Below, in pieces: positions 17,961-31,273 of a DNA stretch of 64,000 nucleotides (position 1 is the stretch's first letter; each line of letters starts with the position of its first letter). The notes under the pieces were generated by a model that was not told where the DNA came from, searched no databases, and was given only the letters and a program-made list of their open reading frames with translations. Source of the stretch: Parapristionchus giblindavisi (taxonomy: Eukaryota > Nematoda > Chromadorea > Rhabditida > Diplogasteridae); the NCBI GenBank assembly GCA_943737045.1, contig CALSFV010000398.1:150358-214357 (forward strand), in the 5' to 3' direction. Both the position numbers and the translations under genes were made by a program.

Positions 17961-19410
17961 CTAATATCCGGGTGCGGTTCTGGGTGGTGGACAGTGGTCG
18001 CATCCTCCACCGGAGCCCTTCGTTCCACTGTTTCCGGGAGCTCCAGGAGCTCCGGGCTTTCCAGGACCTCCGTCCGGTCCCTTGTCTCCAGCAGGTCCAG
18101 GAGGTCCAGCGGTAGATGATCCGGCAGATCCTGGGTTTCCGGCGGGACCGGGAGGTCCTGCAGGTCCGGGTGGTCCAGCGGGGCCAGGAGCACCGGGAAG
18201 CTCGTTTGTGGTTCCAGCGGGACCGGGTCCTCCAGGAGCTCCAGCAGATCCGGGATTTCCAGCGGGTCCGGGAGGTCCGGGTGGTCCTGCAGGTCCAGGT
18301 GCTCCAGCGGCTGCATCGTTTCCAGGTGCTCCGGGGTTTCCAGCCGGTCCTGAGGGTCCGGCATTTCCAGCGGGTCCAGCAGGTCCAGGAGGACAGTCGA
18401 AGCAGAAGTCAGGATGAGCTGGAGCCGCGGGGGCAGCATCAGCACCAGGAGATCCGGGAGATCCTGAATAGTAAATATTGTATTATGGGTCCAACACCAA
18501 TTAGCTCATACCAGGAGATCCGTCATTTCCGGGAGCTCCATCGCTACCGGGAGGTCCTGCAGGTCCTGCAGCTCCCATACCACAGGAGCAGCATTTCCCT
18601 CCTCCAGAGGATCCACCTCCAGCTACGAATGAAGCAGATACATCACTGAAGGATCACAAATGAAAGATCAAAGATCAGAGATCAAAGATCAAAGATCACT
18701 CACGATGGTGCAGCGTAGGTTTCAGATGCATGAGCTCGAGATCTCTTGTAATTAGCTTGTCTTTCGTCGCTGAACCAAGAAGCTCTGGGAAGACGAGGAA
18801 TTGTTGAACGACTGGCTGAGAACTGGAATGGGGATTGGAAAGATGAAAAGATCAAAGATCAGAGATCAGAGATCAAAAAGCAAAGATCATTGCTTATATA
18901 TCATATGTAGGTCACAAATCAAAGATCAAAATAGACTCACATAGGTATATTGTCTCCAGAGGGAATTTGAACGTATCTTACAGAAGTCGACTTCGTCTTG
19001 AAGACCAGAATGAACATGCTAAAGGTATATTATGATATCAATAAGTAAAGGTAGTTCAATTCGGTCAAATGTATGACTACCGTAATACCTGCATGTAATT
19101 GTAAATCATTGGTACAGCAATAATGGCTCCAAGGATGGCTACAGTGGAAACTGTTATTGAAATGAAGGCTACTCTTTTGAGAGCTGCCTCCTCTTGAGAA
19201 GATTTTTTCGTTTCCATTACTGTAATATCGATTTTATTTGGAGAGGGGGGAAGTTAGTAAAATATTTTTTTTTTAAATTAACTTTTGACATGATATTAAG
19301 CTCTTCTTGATTAATAGAATTTTGAACAAAGTGGTCTACACAAAATAAATATTGTTGAAATGTATACCTTTCTTGAAGACCAAGATGAGATGGTGATTAT
19401 CGACTATCAT
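17961..19410 (-). CDS. Cuticle collagen 1 of a three-gene tandem cluster
   Basis: A secreted collagen that would trimerise and be cross-linked in the nematode cuticle. Exons (minus strand): 19368..19410, 19089..19219, 18941..19018, 18704..18822, 18512..18645 and 17961..18463, with phases that agree throughout. From the upstream ATG the protein is 335 aa ([14 protein letters not shown] then VMETKKSS); from the second ATG it is 320 aa. A hydrophobic segment ([20 protein letters not shown]) acts as membrane anchor, followed by the conserved block [19 protein letters not shown], a subtilisin-type basic site YKRSRA, then Gly-X-Y stretches separated by CCSCG and CFDCP, and the end [13 protein letters not shown]. 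Introns contain GATCAAAGATC words. A TATA box lies just upstream. Which ATG is used is uncertain. Confidence 0.9.
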
Positions 19411-19418
19411 TAGTTTCC

Positions 19419-19480
19419 TTTTATACTCTCGGCAAATGCGAAAAAGGGGCGTGGTCTAATCTATGAAACCCCTCAGGGTT
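19419..19480 (-). promoter_or_regulatory. Collagen 1 core promoter: TATA box and CACGCCCC box
   Basis: On the minus strand, CCACGCCCC stands about 27 bp before TATAAAAGG, and the arrangement is conserved in all three collagen copies, with an ATGAAACCCCTCAGGG-type word farther upstream in two or three of them. The TATA box is only about 14 bp before the first ATG, so the start of transcription may fall inside the first exon. Confidence 0.65.
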
Positions 19481-20846
19481 ATAGACGGGATCGTATATCA
19501 TACTATGATTACTGGTTTAGTAACTGATAACTGCCAAAGGGCACATTCCATTGAAGAATATTGTCCAGTGGTAGATCTTCCCCTTGTTCATCTATAATAT
19601 CAATCAAAATTGTTTTTTATTAAACAAAAATTTAATTAAAGATACACCTCGAGCTAAACTTACTCTCCACTCTGACAACACTCTCTCGTGGGAAAAGAAA
19701 ACGAGAGGGTGTGATCAAAGCGGAGATTTTCAAATTAGCTTATTGTGTTCCTTTAATCAAAATTGTTCACTTTAATGATTAATCAATCAATTTATTCATA
19801 TCAAATATGTTGCTAAATGGTTTCTCCACCAGAATTGATCGCCATTGTACATTGATTCTCTTGAACTCATATCGCCACCGAATACGGATTTAACTTGGAG
19901 ATCGAAAAGAATATTTATCAATTTAAAGTTTCTTCACAGATTGTTCACGAAAATATTCGCGGGAATCCGAAATCTTTAACTAGCGAACACCAATCTTGCT
20001 TGACTGGTATGCTGATTGAAAATGTCATTCCACTTCTTCGCGATTCTTGTCTAGATGGCAACTATTGACTGGTCGTTACACAGCGTATCTTTACCACAGT
20101 GAGAGCGCGCATTGAAATTTTGGCAAAATGCCAAAAAAATTACGGTATGACTGCACAGTGGTGTGGCTCTCTGCGTCTCTCACTTTTGCGTGCTCTCTCT
20201 CTTTTTCGCTCTACCTTTTTCTCTGTTACACCATGAGCGCTCTCGAAACGCTGTGCGTTATGATCGACACTGTAGAAACAAACCTCCACAATGGAGGCGA
20301 TCATAGCAGCTGTTCACAGTTTCTTAACTAGGAATGTGTATGCCACACACAAGGTAAAGGGTGATTTCAGAATCCATAAAAAAAGAAAAAAAGCAGGAGT
20401 GATAAAGAAAAATAGGCATGTATGGTGAGGATAGGCCATGTGTACTTTCACTAATCAACATCAGAATTTAAAAGCGCTGATAAAATATATTTTAATTATA
20501 TTTTTGCCCATATCACACCCACTACCCAGTAGTGTTGTTTAATCGAATAAAATCCGCGACATATCATATGTTCGGTCGAATAACGTTTAGCTTTATATTC
20601 GGCCGGTCTATTTAATCTGGACTAAATATGAAAAGCTAATCGAGACTAAATTTCCATTTAGTCCAGACGAACAATAAATGTCATTTCTCACATTGTTATG
20701 GAAATGTAACAGACAATCCTAACAATACTGCTGCCCTGTTATTCTTTCGTTAATCATCATCATATTTAATCATGATCATAAGTACATCATAATTGAATGA
20801 GAAATAGATGATATTCACAGTATTAATGTTGCTCTTTTGCTCATGT
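19481..20846. other. Spacer between collagen 1 and the second tRNA-Met
   Basis: This holds one GCTCTCTC-type hairpin (about 19641..19752), a partial TTAA-element end near 19910..19980 (ATTCGCGGGAATCC) and the duplicated pre-tRNA segment (20335..20460). No coding gene is supported. Confidence 0.5.
19641..19752. repeat. GCTCTCTC hairpin repeat, copy 1
   Basis: CACCTCGAGCTAAACTTACT with CTCCACTCTGACAACACTCT pairs with the later AGGGTGTGATCAAAGCGGAG and AAATTAGCTTATTGTG with mismatches. The loop is AAAGAAAA. It is one of at least nine related 70-115 bp hairpins in the window. Confidence 0.7.
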
Positions 20847-20919
20847 GCTTCCTTGGCGCAGTCGGCAGCGCGTCAGTCTCATAATCTGAAGGTCGTGAGT
20901 TCGAGCCTCACAGGGAGCA
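20847..20919 (+). tRNA. tRNA-Met (CAT), elongator type
   Basis: Identical over 73 nt to the copy at 17500..17572 and in the same position relative to collagen 2 (351 bp from its 3' end, opposite strand). Cloverleaf and anticodon CAT are intact. Confidence 0.93.
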
Positions 20920-21270
20920 ATTTTTGCAATCATATTTTGATTTAATTTAAACTTATTTTTTATGTCAAAAGCGTGAATTATGATTGAACATGCCGTGAAA
21001 GATTTTTAATGCGAATTAGTGCATGAAATTATTTTATTGATTCGCTTGTGATATTTCATGTTTGCCCAAGTTGAAAGGTGATTTTTGTGATCTATTAGGA
21101 GAATGGTGTACCGCACGCAATAAGTAAGAATTGATATCTCGAAAAATGCTCAAATTTCCTTCTAAAATCCTTCTGCAAATCGTTATTCATAGGTATGCAT
21201 TCGACAATTGATATGAGATCGATAATATTTATTCTGTTCGAGATCAATGAGATACTGTATACACACAACT

Positions 21271-22956
21271 CTAATATCCGGGTGCGGTTCTGGGTGGTGG
21301 ACAGTGATCGCATCCTCCTCCAGAGCCCTTTGTTCCACTGTTTCCGGCAGCTCCAGGGGCTCCGGGCTTTCCAGGACCTCCGTCCGGTCCCTTGTCTCCA
21401 GCGGGTCCAGGAGGTCCAGCGGTAGATGATCCAGCAGATCCTGGGTTTCCGGCGGGACCGGGAGGTCCTGCAGGTCCGGGAGGTCCAGCGGGACCAGGAG
21501 CACCGGGAAGCTCGTTTGTGGTTCCAGCGGGGCCCGGTCCTCCAGGAGCTCCAGCAGATCCGGGATTTCCAGCGGGTCCGGGAGGTCCGGGAGGTCCTGC
21601 AGGTCCAGGTGCTCCAGCGGCTGCATCGTTTCCAGGTGCTCCGGGATTTCCAGCCGGTCCTGAGGGTCCGGCATTTCCAGCGGGTCCAGCAGGTCCAGGA
21701 GGACAGTCGAAGCAGAAGTCAGGATGAGCTGGAGCCGCGGGGGCAGCATCAGCACCAGGAGATCCGGGACCTCCTGAAAAAAAAACATTGTAACACTGAT
21801 CAACACCGCCCAAGTATTATCCCGTACCAGGAGATCCGTCATTTCCGGGAGCTCCATCACTACCGGGAGGTCCTGCCGGTCCAGCTGCTCCCATACCACA
21901 AGAACAGCAAGATCCCCCTCCAGAGGATCCACCTCCAGCTACAAATGAAGCAGAGACATCACTGAAAGATTATAAATAAAAGATCAAAGATCAGGGGCCA
22001 AAGATCAGAGATCAAAGAGCAAAGTTCACTCACGATGGTGCTGCATAGGTTTCAGATGCATGAGCTCGAGATCTCTTGTAATCAGCTTGTCTTTCATCGC
22101 TGAACCAAGCAGCTCTAGGAAGACGAGGAATTGTTGAACGACTTGCTGAGAACTGAAATATAACGGGGATTGGAAAGAAGAAAAGATCAAATATCAAATA
22201 TCAGAGTTCAAAAGCAAAGATCATTGTTTAGAAATCAAAGGTCACAGATCAAAGATCAAGATGGACTCACATAGGTATACTGTCTCCAGAGGGAATTTGA
22301 ACGTATCTTACAGAAGTCGACTTCGTCTTGAAGACCAGAATGAACATGCTAAAGGTACAGTATGATAAGTTTAAGGTGGTTCAAGTCGGTCAAATGTTTG
22401 ACTACCGTAATACCTGCATATAATTGTAGATCATTGGAACAGCAATAATGGCTCCAAGGATGGCTACGGTGGAAACTGTGATTGAAATGAATGCAACTCT
22501 TTTGAGAGCTGCTTCCTCTTGAGAAGATTTCTTCGTATCGGCTGTGAAATATTGTGCGTATAAAATGTACTTGCATAAGAAAATGACAATCTTCTTGATG
22601 AATACAATTGTAAATAAAGCCTTCTACATCTCGCCCCGCCTCTCGATTGTCTCTCCGCTGCCTCTCTCTAACCCGGCTGACCTTCCCCGCGCGCTATATT
22701 ATATATAGAAGAGATCGGCATAGTTTCTGTACCATGCAAAACAAGAAAGTCTGTTGTGGGAGTGATTGGCTACTCTCGTACCAAATAAACAAGTGTATTT
22801 TATACGGTCAATACCCGCATGTAAAAATAATAAACTTTTGAAGGGCATCTTCTTGATGAATACATTTGTAAATAAAGTGGTCTAAACAAAATAAATATTG
22901 TTTTAATATTTACCTTTCTTGAAGACCAAAATGAGATGGTGATTATCGACTGTCAT
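21271..22956 (-). CDS. Cuticle collagen 2, lacking the usual second ATG
   Basis: Paralogue of collagens 1 and 3 with the same six-exon layout: 22914..22956, 22414..22541, 22271..22348, 22034..22152, 21828..21961 and 21271..21773. The predicted protein is 334 aa. It begins [14 protein letters not shown], and exon 2 continues [18 protein letters not shown]. Where the other copies read VMETKK, this one reads ADTKK: a 3-nt in-frame loss removes the internal start codon while the frame from exon 1 is kept. The rest matches: membrane segment, CCSCGMG block, [13 protein letters not shown], interrupted Gly-X-Y and the [13 protein letters not shown] end. If exon 1 is not translated in vivo this copy has no good start and would be a pseudogene. 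Confidence 0.85.
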
Positions 22957-22964
22957 TACTTTCC

Positions 22965-23026
22965 TTTTATACTCTCTACAAATGTGAAAAAGGGGGCGTG
23001 GTCTGATCTATGAAACCCCTCAGGGT
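22965..23026 (-). promoter_or_regulatory. Collagen 2 core promoter: TATA box and CACGCCCCC box
   Basis: TATAAAAGG (complement of 22963..22971) preceded by CCACGCCCCCTTTTTCACA, matching the other two copies. Confidence 0.65.
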
Positions 23027-23189
23027 CAATATACGGGATCGTATATCATACTGGTTTTTACTGGTTTAGTAACTAATAGCTGCCATAGGGCACAGGGCAT
23101 TCAATGTTGTCCAGCGGTCGATCTTTCCCCTTTCACATCTATATATTTATCAAAATTGTTCACTTCTTATTTAAAAAAATTTAATTAAA

Positions 23190-23292
23190 GACACACTTCG
23201 AGCTAAACTTACTCTCCGCTCTGACATCATTCTCTCGTAGAAAAACGAGAGAGTGTGACCAAAGCGAAAATTTCATATTAGCTCACAAGGGA
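23190..23292. repeat. GCTCTCTC hairpin repeat, copy 2
   Basis: ACACACTTCGAGCTAAACTT and CTCCGCTCTGACATCATTCT pair with AGAGTGTGACCAAAGCGAAA and the ATATTAGCTC end. It directly abuts the foldback element at 23300. Confidence 0.65.
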
Positions 23293-23299
23293 ACCTCTT

Positions 23300-24276
23300 G
23301 GTCTCGTTTTCATCACATGAAGTGGCAATATCATGACTGAAATAGGTCTACGATGCTGATTAGGAATCCGTTTTAAAACGTCGCCCAATCGGGCTGAGCT
23401 TCGAAAAAATTGATATTGAAATTTGGGGGGTCGATTTGAAAATTCGCGAGGTCTCCTACACAACAAATCCCGATGGGTTCGTTAACTCATCTATCAAACA
23501 CGAGACCAACTATTCGTGTAGTGTAGTGGATAAAGTTTCTGCATTCACTTTTGGCTGTCAGGGGTTCGATCCCCCTTGCAGCAGTTTCTTTTGCTGACTT
23601 TGTTCTTGCCGAAAGATTAAAATGTTTTACTGCGATTAAGAAATCAGTAAATGGAACACACTTTATCGCTAGCTCTATATCTTATTTATCTCATCTTTTT
23701 CTATCTCTATGAATCTTTAGCTCGAAGCTTGGAGATGATGACTTGAGCGAGCTTCTTATCTTTTCGAGTGGCGTCAGAAGGATCCAAAGATGGAGGATAG
23801 AATTCTGCGATAAGGACAACGACGATTGAAGGTGTGATCGTCATGATATAGGTTGAATAAGAAGCACAAAGGCCTTTTAATGACATAGAAGAGAGCGCAA
23901 TCAAGCATCAAAGCAAAACTCAATCGATAGTGATCTACACCGACAAACAAGCTTGAACGGTTGATCTTGACAACTGCAAAATCAGCAAAAGAAAACTACT
24001 GCAAGGGAGATCGAACCCCTGACAGCCAAAAGTCAATGCAGACACCTTACCCACTACACTACACGGTCAGTTGATTTCGTGTTTGATGGATGAGTTAGCG
24101 AACCCGATTTGTTGTGTAGAAGACCTCGCGAATTTTCAAATCGACCCCCCAAAATTCAATATCGATTTTCTCGAAGCTCGGCCCGATTGGGCGACGTTTT
24201 AAAACGGATTCCTAATCAGCATGTAAGACCTATTACAGTCATGCTATTGCCATTTCATGTGATGAAAACGAGACCG
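23300..24276. repeat. Foldback element with tRNA-like modules, family 2 copy 2
   Basis: Inverted arms of about 290 bp (23300..23590 and 23990..24276) begin GGTCTCGTTTTCATCACATG. Each arm has GTGTAGTGTAGTGGATAAAG or its diverged form, an anticodon-like CTTTTGG and GGGGTTCGATCCCCC, so A and B boxes are preserved. The centre carries a minus-strand frame with CASYSTYIMTITPSI that matches the centre of the copy at 11806..12412. Confidence 0.8.
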
Positions 24277-24472
24277 AAAGGATCACTTGTCAGGGTGTTC
24301 CTTTAGTCAAAATTGTTCACTTCAATAATCAATCATTCAATTTATTAATATCAACTATGTTACTAGATAGTTTCTCCACCGTAATTGAACAAAAATGTTC
24401 ATTAATTCTCTTGACCTCATTTCTCCACCAAACACGGGTTTGACATGGAGATCGATAAGAATATTTAATAAT

Positions 24473-24819
24473 TTAAAGTTGGAGGCCCGTGAATGTTCTG
24501 CAAATTTATTAAATCCCGCTTATGCATATATGAAAATATGCAAGAATATAGTCATCAAAAACCAATCATCAAAACCTTAGCGCAGTGGCAAAGGTTCGGA
24601 ATAGAAAGCGCGTGACAGATGGTTCGAAACTTATTGCCGAAGTTTCAAATTTTCAAAAAAGCACACCTTTGCCTGCGATATCAAGCGCGATTCAATCAAG
24701 ATTCGTGCGATCAATAAGCTGAATTTAAAAAAAAAATGTACGGTATGTAAAATCGCTTTTGTTATCTTTCAGTCTTCACAGTTTGTTCGCGAAAATATTC
24801 CCGGTAGTCCACCTTTAAA
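24473..24819. repeat. TTAA-flanked small element with tRNA-like core, copy 2
   Basis: Ends TTTAAAGTTGGAGGCCCG and AGTCCACCTTTAAA. The core has TTAGCGCAGTGGCAAAGG and ATGGTTCGAAACTT about 40 nt later, then the tail TTTTCAAAAAAGCACACC. The right part matches the copy at 46107..46403. Confidence 0.65.
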
Positions 24820-25194
24820 TGGACCTGCATATCACGCTTGACTGGTGTGCTGTCCATCTTATTCCACTTCTTCCGATTCTTGTCTAGTTTAGGAAACCAC
24901 TTTAGGAACTTCTGATTGGTCGTTTAAGCGACACTGTTGAAACAAACTCCACGCTGGAGACGATCATAACAGGTGTTCACAGCTCATTAACTAGGAGCGT
25001 GTATATCTCTATATATTTCTGATCTCTATATATTTCTTACCTTATGCACCCCCCCCCACCCCCTTTTATTCACTATAGTATTTATGAGAGTCATTATCAA
25101 CATGTATCATTATGTTTCACTCGTATATTCTAATTGTTCTCGTTGCGCTCTCGGGCGTAGATAAAATATATAAATATATACCAAACAGAAGTTA

Positions 25195-25310
25195 AGGGCA
25201 CGCCCCAAGTGAATTTTACTCTCCGCATTGGCAATGCTCTCTCGTTGACAAAGAAAGCGAGAGAGTGTGGCCGGAGCGGAGAGATTCAAATTAATTTGGG
25301 GTGTAGCTTT
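25195..25310. repeat. GCTCTCTC hairpin repeat, copy 3
   Basis: GGGCACGCCCCAAGTGAATT and CTCCGCATTGGCAATGCTCT pair with AGTGTGGCCGGAGCGGAGAG and AATTAATTTGGGGTGT. The loop is TTGACAAAG. Arms here are long and clear. Confidence 0.75.
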
Positions 25311-25578
25311 AAAGGGTGACTTCGGAATCTATTTAAAAAAAAATAATCAGCAGGAGAGGTAAAGAAAGATCGGTATAGAGGGATAGATCACATGTACTTT
25401 CACTTATCAACAACAAAATTTTAAAGCGCCGATAAAACATATTCTAATTAAATATTTGCCCATATTGCACCACACTGTGCAGTTATTCTTCAGTTATGGA
25501 CATCTTTCATAGTTGAATGAGACATATAATAGATGATTTTTGTTCGTTTTCACAGCAGTGATGAGCCAATGATGAGGT

Positions 25579-25651
25579 GCTTCCTTGGCGCAGCCGGCAG
25601 CGCGTCAGTCTCATAATGTGAAGGTCGTGAGTTCGAGCCTCACAGGGAGCA
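25579..25651 (+). pseudogene. Damaged tRNA-Met (CAT) copy
   Basis: This matches the tRNA-Met copies at 17500 and 20847 except for two substitutions. One is in the D loop (AGCCGGC for AGTCGGC). The other is in the 3' side of the anticodon stem (TGTGA for TCTGA), which replaces a G-C pair with G-G next to the natural T-T mismatch. The anticodon stem is therefore weak. It holds the same place before collagen 3 as the intact copies do before collagens 1 and 2. Confidence 0.75.
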
Positions 25652-25991
25652 ATGTTTTGCAATCCGACCTCTGATTTGATTTAAACTTTTATTTTTAATG
25701 CGAATATGTGCACGAAATTAATTCACTGATTTGCGTGTGATCTTTTACTTTATCTTTTACCAACTTGAAAGCTGAATGATTTTCCTTTCAAAATCCTTTC
25801 GCTTCAACCTTCTCGGCTTTGCACTATCTTATGAAAATCGCTATTCATGAGAATTCATAAATCAATTAAACCGTATTGGCTTTGCGCTATCTTTTATAAA
25901 TCGATATTCATAGGTTTGCATTCAACAATTGATATGAGATCGATAATATTTATTCTGTTCGAGATCCATGGGATACTGTATATACACAACT

Positions 25992-27443
25992 CTAATATCC
26001 GGGTGCGGTTCTGGGTGGTGGACAGTGGTCGCATCCTCCTCCTGAGCCCTTCGATCCACTGTTTCCGGAAGCTCCAGGAGCTCCGGGCTTTCCAGGACCT
26101 CCGTCCGGTCCCTTGTCTCCAGCAGGTCCAGGAGGTCCAGCGGTAGATGATCCAGCAGATCCTGGGTTTCCAGCGGGACCGGGAGGTCCTGCAGGTCCGG
26201 GAGGTCCAGCGGGACCAGGAGCACCAGGTACCTGGTTTGTGGATCCTGCGGGGCCGGGTCCTCCAGGAGCTCCAGCAGATCCGGGATTTCCAGCGGGTCC
26301 GGGAGGTCCGGGTGGTCCAGCGGGTCCAGGAGCACCAGCAGCTGCATCGTTTCCAGGTGCTCCGGGGTTTCCAGCCGGTCCTGAGGGTCCGGCATTTCCA
26401 GCGGGTCCAGCGGGTCCAGGAGGACAGTCGAAGCAGAAGTCAGGATGAGCTGGAGCCGCGGGGGCTGCATCAGCACCAGGAGATCCAGGACCTCCTGAAA
26501 CGAAAATATTGTATCACGTCTAGACATAGCACCAATGTATTAGCTCATACCAGGAGATCCGTCATTTCCGGGAGCTCCATCACTACCGGGAGGTCCTGCC
26601 GGTCCAGCTGCTCCCATACCACAGGAGCAGCAAGATCCCCCTCCTGAAGATCCACCTCCAGCTACGAATGAAGCAGAGACATCACTGAAAAATCAGATCA
26701 AAGATCAAAGATGAGAGATCAAAGATCAAAGATCACTCACGATGGTGCTGCATAGGTTTCAGATGCATGAGCTCGAGATCTCTTGTAATCAGCTTGTCTT
26801 TCATCGTGGAACCAAGCAGCTCTAGGAAGACGAGGAATTGTTGAACGACTTGCTGAGAACTGGAATAAAACGGGAATGAAACGATGAAAGATAAAAATCA
26901 GAGTTCAAGAAGCAAAGATCGTTGTTTCGATGTCAAAGTTCACAGATCAAAGATCAAAAGAGACTCACATAGGTATATTGTCTCCAGAGGGAATTTGAAC
27001 GTGTCTTACAGAAGTCGACTTCGTCTTGAAGACCAGAATGAACATGCTAAAGGTAAAGTATGATATAGTATATTAATAAGGGTAAGGTAGTTCAAGTCGG
27101 TCAAATGTATGACTACCGTAATACCTGCATGTAATTGTAGATCATTGGTACAGCAATAATGGCTCCAAGGATGGCTACAGTGGAAACGGTGATTGAAATG
27201 AATGCAACTCTTTTGAGAGCTGCCTCCTCTTGAGAAGATTTCTTCGTTTCCATTACTGTAATATCGATTTTATGTTTGGATGTAAGGTAACATGTAATAT
27301 CCGTATAAAAAATAATAAACTTTCGGAAAGACAATTAATGAATACAGTTGTAAAAAAAGTTGTCTATACAAAATAAATATTGTTGTAAACCTTTGTATAC
27401 CTTTCTTGAAGACTAAGATGAGATGGCGATTATCTACTACCAT
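25992..27443 (-). CDS. Cuticle collagen 3 of the tandem cluster
   Basis: Same six exons as collagen 1: 27401..27443, 27125..27255, 26969..27046, 26741..26859, 26551..26684 and 25992..26494, all of identical length to copy 1. From the first ATG the protein is 335 aa ([14 protein letters not shown] then VMETKKSS), or 320 aa from the second. It has the membrane segment, the block [19 protein letters not shown], the basic site YKRSRA, paired Cys blocks CCSCG and CFDCP, interrupted Gly-X-Y repeats and the [13 protein letters not shown] end. It differs from the other copies near GSTNQV against TNELP in the Gly-X-Y region. Its neighbour upstream on the same strand is a SMAD gene that ends 480 bp away. 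Confidence 0.9.
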
Positions 27444-27451
27444 TACTTTCC

Positions 27452-27515
27452 TTTTATACTCTCGACAATTGTGAAAAAGGGGGCGTGGTTTGATCTATGA
27501 AACCCTCAGGGTCCA
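27452..27515 (-). promoter_or_regulatory. Collagen 3 core promoter: TATA box and CACGCCCCC box
   Basis: TATAAAAGG preceded by CCACGCCCCCTTTTTCACA and a CCCTGAGGGTTTCAT word, as in copies 1 and 2. Conservation across paralogues whose surrounding spacers have diverged suggests function. Confidence 0.65.
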
Positions 27516-27922
27516 TAGACGAGATCATATCATACTATGATTACTGGTTTAGTAACTGATATAGCGAGAACTGACAATGAGAGCTCTATGGGAGCTCATT
27601 TACAGTGAGAGCTAATTGTCAGCGATGAAAAAAACTCCGATGAAGACCCTCAACGAAATGATGATACGAATATGTCAAGGCTGAAGGTCCTCAATTCTTT
27701 CAAGGAGCTCGTCAAAATCACAAACAATGGAGAAATATCATGGCAACCCAGTCCAGCTAGCTGATAAAGATGTTTAAAATGTAAAAAGTTCACGGTCAAG
27801 CTTAAAAACATAGATTTACTTCGTAAAACATTAATTAAAAATATCAGAACATTAATTATATACATACTGAACCGGTTCATATGACACAATTGCGATTGGA
27901 AGAAAGTTTGATCTTTGATCTT
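27516..27922. other. Spacer between collagen 3 and the SMAD gene
   Basis: A small imperfect palindrome at about 27570..27624 (CTGACAATGAGAGCTC and GAGAGCTAATTGTCAG) is the only structure seen. Collagen 3 upstream regulation and the SMAD 3' end must share this stretch. Confidence 0.5.
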
Positions 27923-30728
<2,806 letters not shown>

Positions 30729-31060
30729 CTATTACATTGACTCACTTTCCCTTGATCAAACTACATTATTCTCCTGCTGAATAATCTATAATAATAGTTT
30801 TTTTTAAAATTAAAACATAAATGTTGATTATATGATAAGTAGTGGAGTATAAATACGATGGTAGTAAAGATGATTGTTGCAATTAAATTTCCACATTTAC
30901 ACATATTCATCAACATGCTTGAACGTAACTCGCACCCAGTAAAATGTGGAATTGTGCAAGGTTGTCCCGCTATTTTCTTCATTTGTTTCTATTTTCTTCA
31001 TTTGTTTATTTATTTGTTTCACATCATTTGTTCGCTAAATGTGAATAAATATATATATAT

Positions 31061-31273
31061 ATCACTCATATTGTACTATAACGCCTTCTCGTAACCTTGT
31101 CAAACACTCCCATCACTTGACATACAAAGCATCCTAGATGCGTAATACCAGCCATTTTCTATTCAACAAGAATAGAAAATGGCTGGTATTACGCATCTAG
31201 GATGCTTTGTATGTCAAGTGATGGGAGTGTTTGACAAGGTTACGAGAAGGCGTTATAGTACAATATGAGTGAT
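31061..31273. repeat. Perfect 104-bp inverted repeat with 5-nt loop
   Basis: 31061..31164 and 31170..31273 are exact reverse complements, base for base, around AACAA. Outer sequence is ATCACTCATATTGTAC and inner sequence CCATTTTCTATTC. No similar sequence is elsewhere in the window. The 3-kb area upstream of the SMAD exons has no other strong structure. Confidence 0.92.

Larger units (their letters stand above)
23027..25578. other. Spacer between collagen 2 and the third tRNA, with nested repeats
   Basis: No gene is supported. The spacer contains hairpin repeats at about 23190..23292 and 25195..25310, the foldback element 23300..24276 and the TTAA element 24473..24819. These insertions account for the longer distance between tRNA copies 2 and 3 (4.7 kb against 3.3 kb). 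Confidence 0.6.

Noticed and set aside
18082..18417. Plus-strand Gly-Pro-Ala open frames opposite the collagens (also at 21392 and 26113)
   Set aside because: They are antisense shadows: the complement of GGN-CCN codons again gives Gly/Pro-rich frames. The minus-strand frame has the Cys blocks, splice phases and stop that fit a cuticle collagen.
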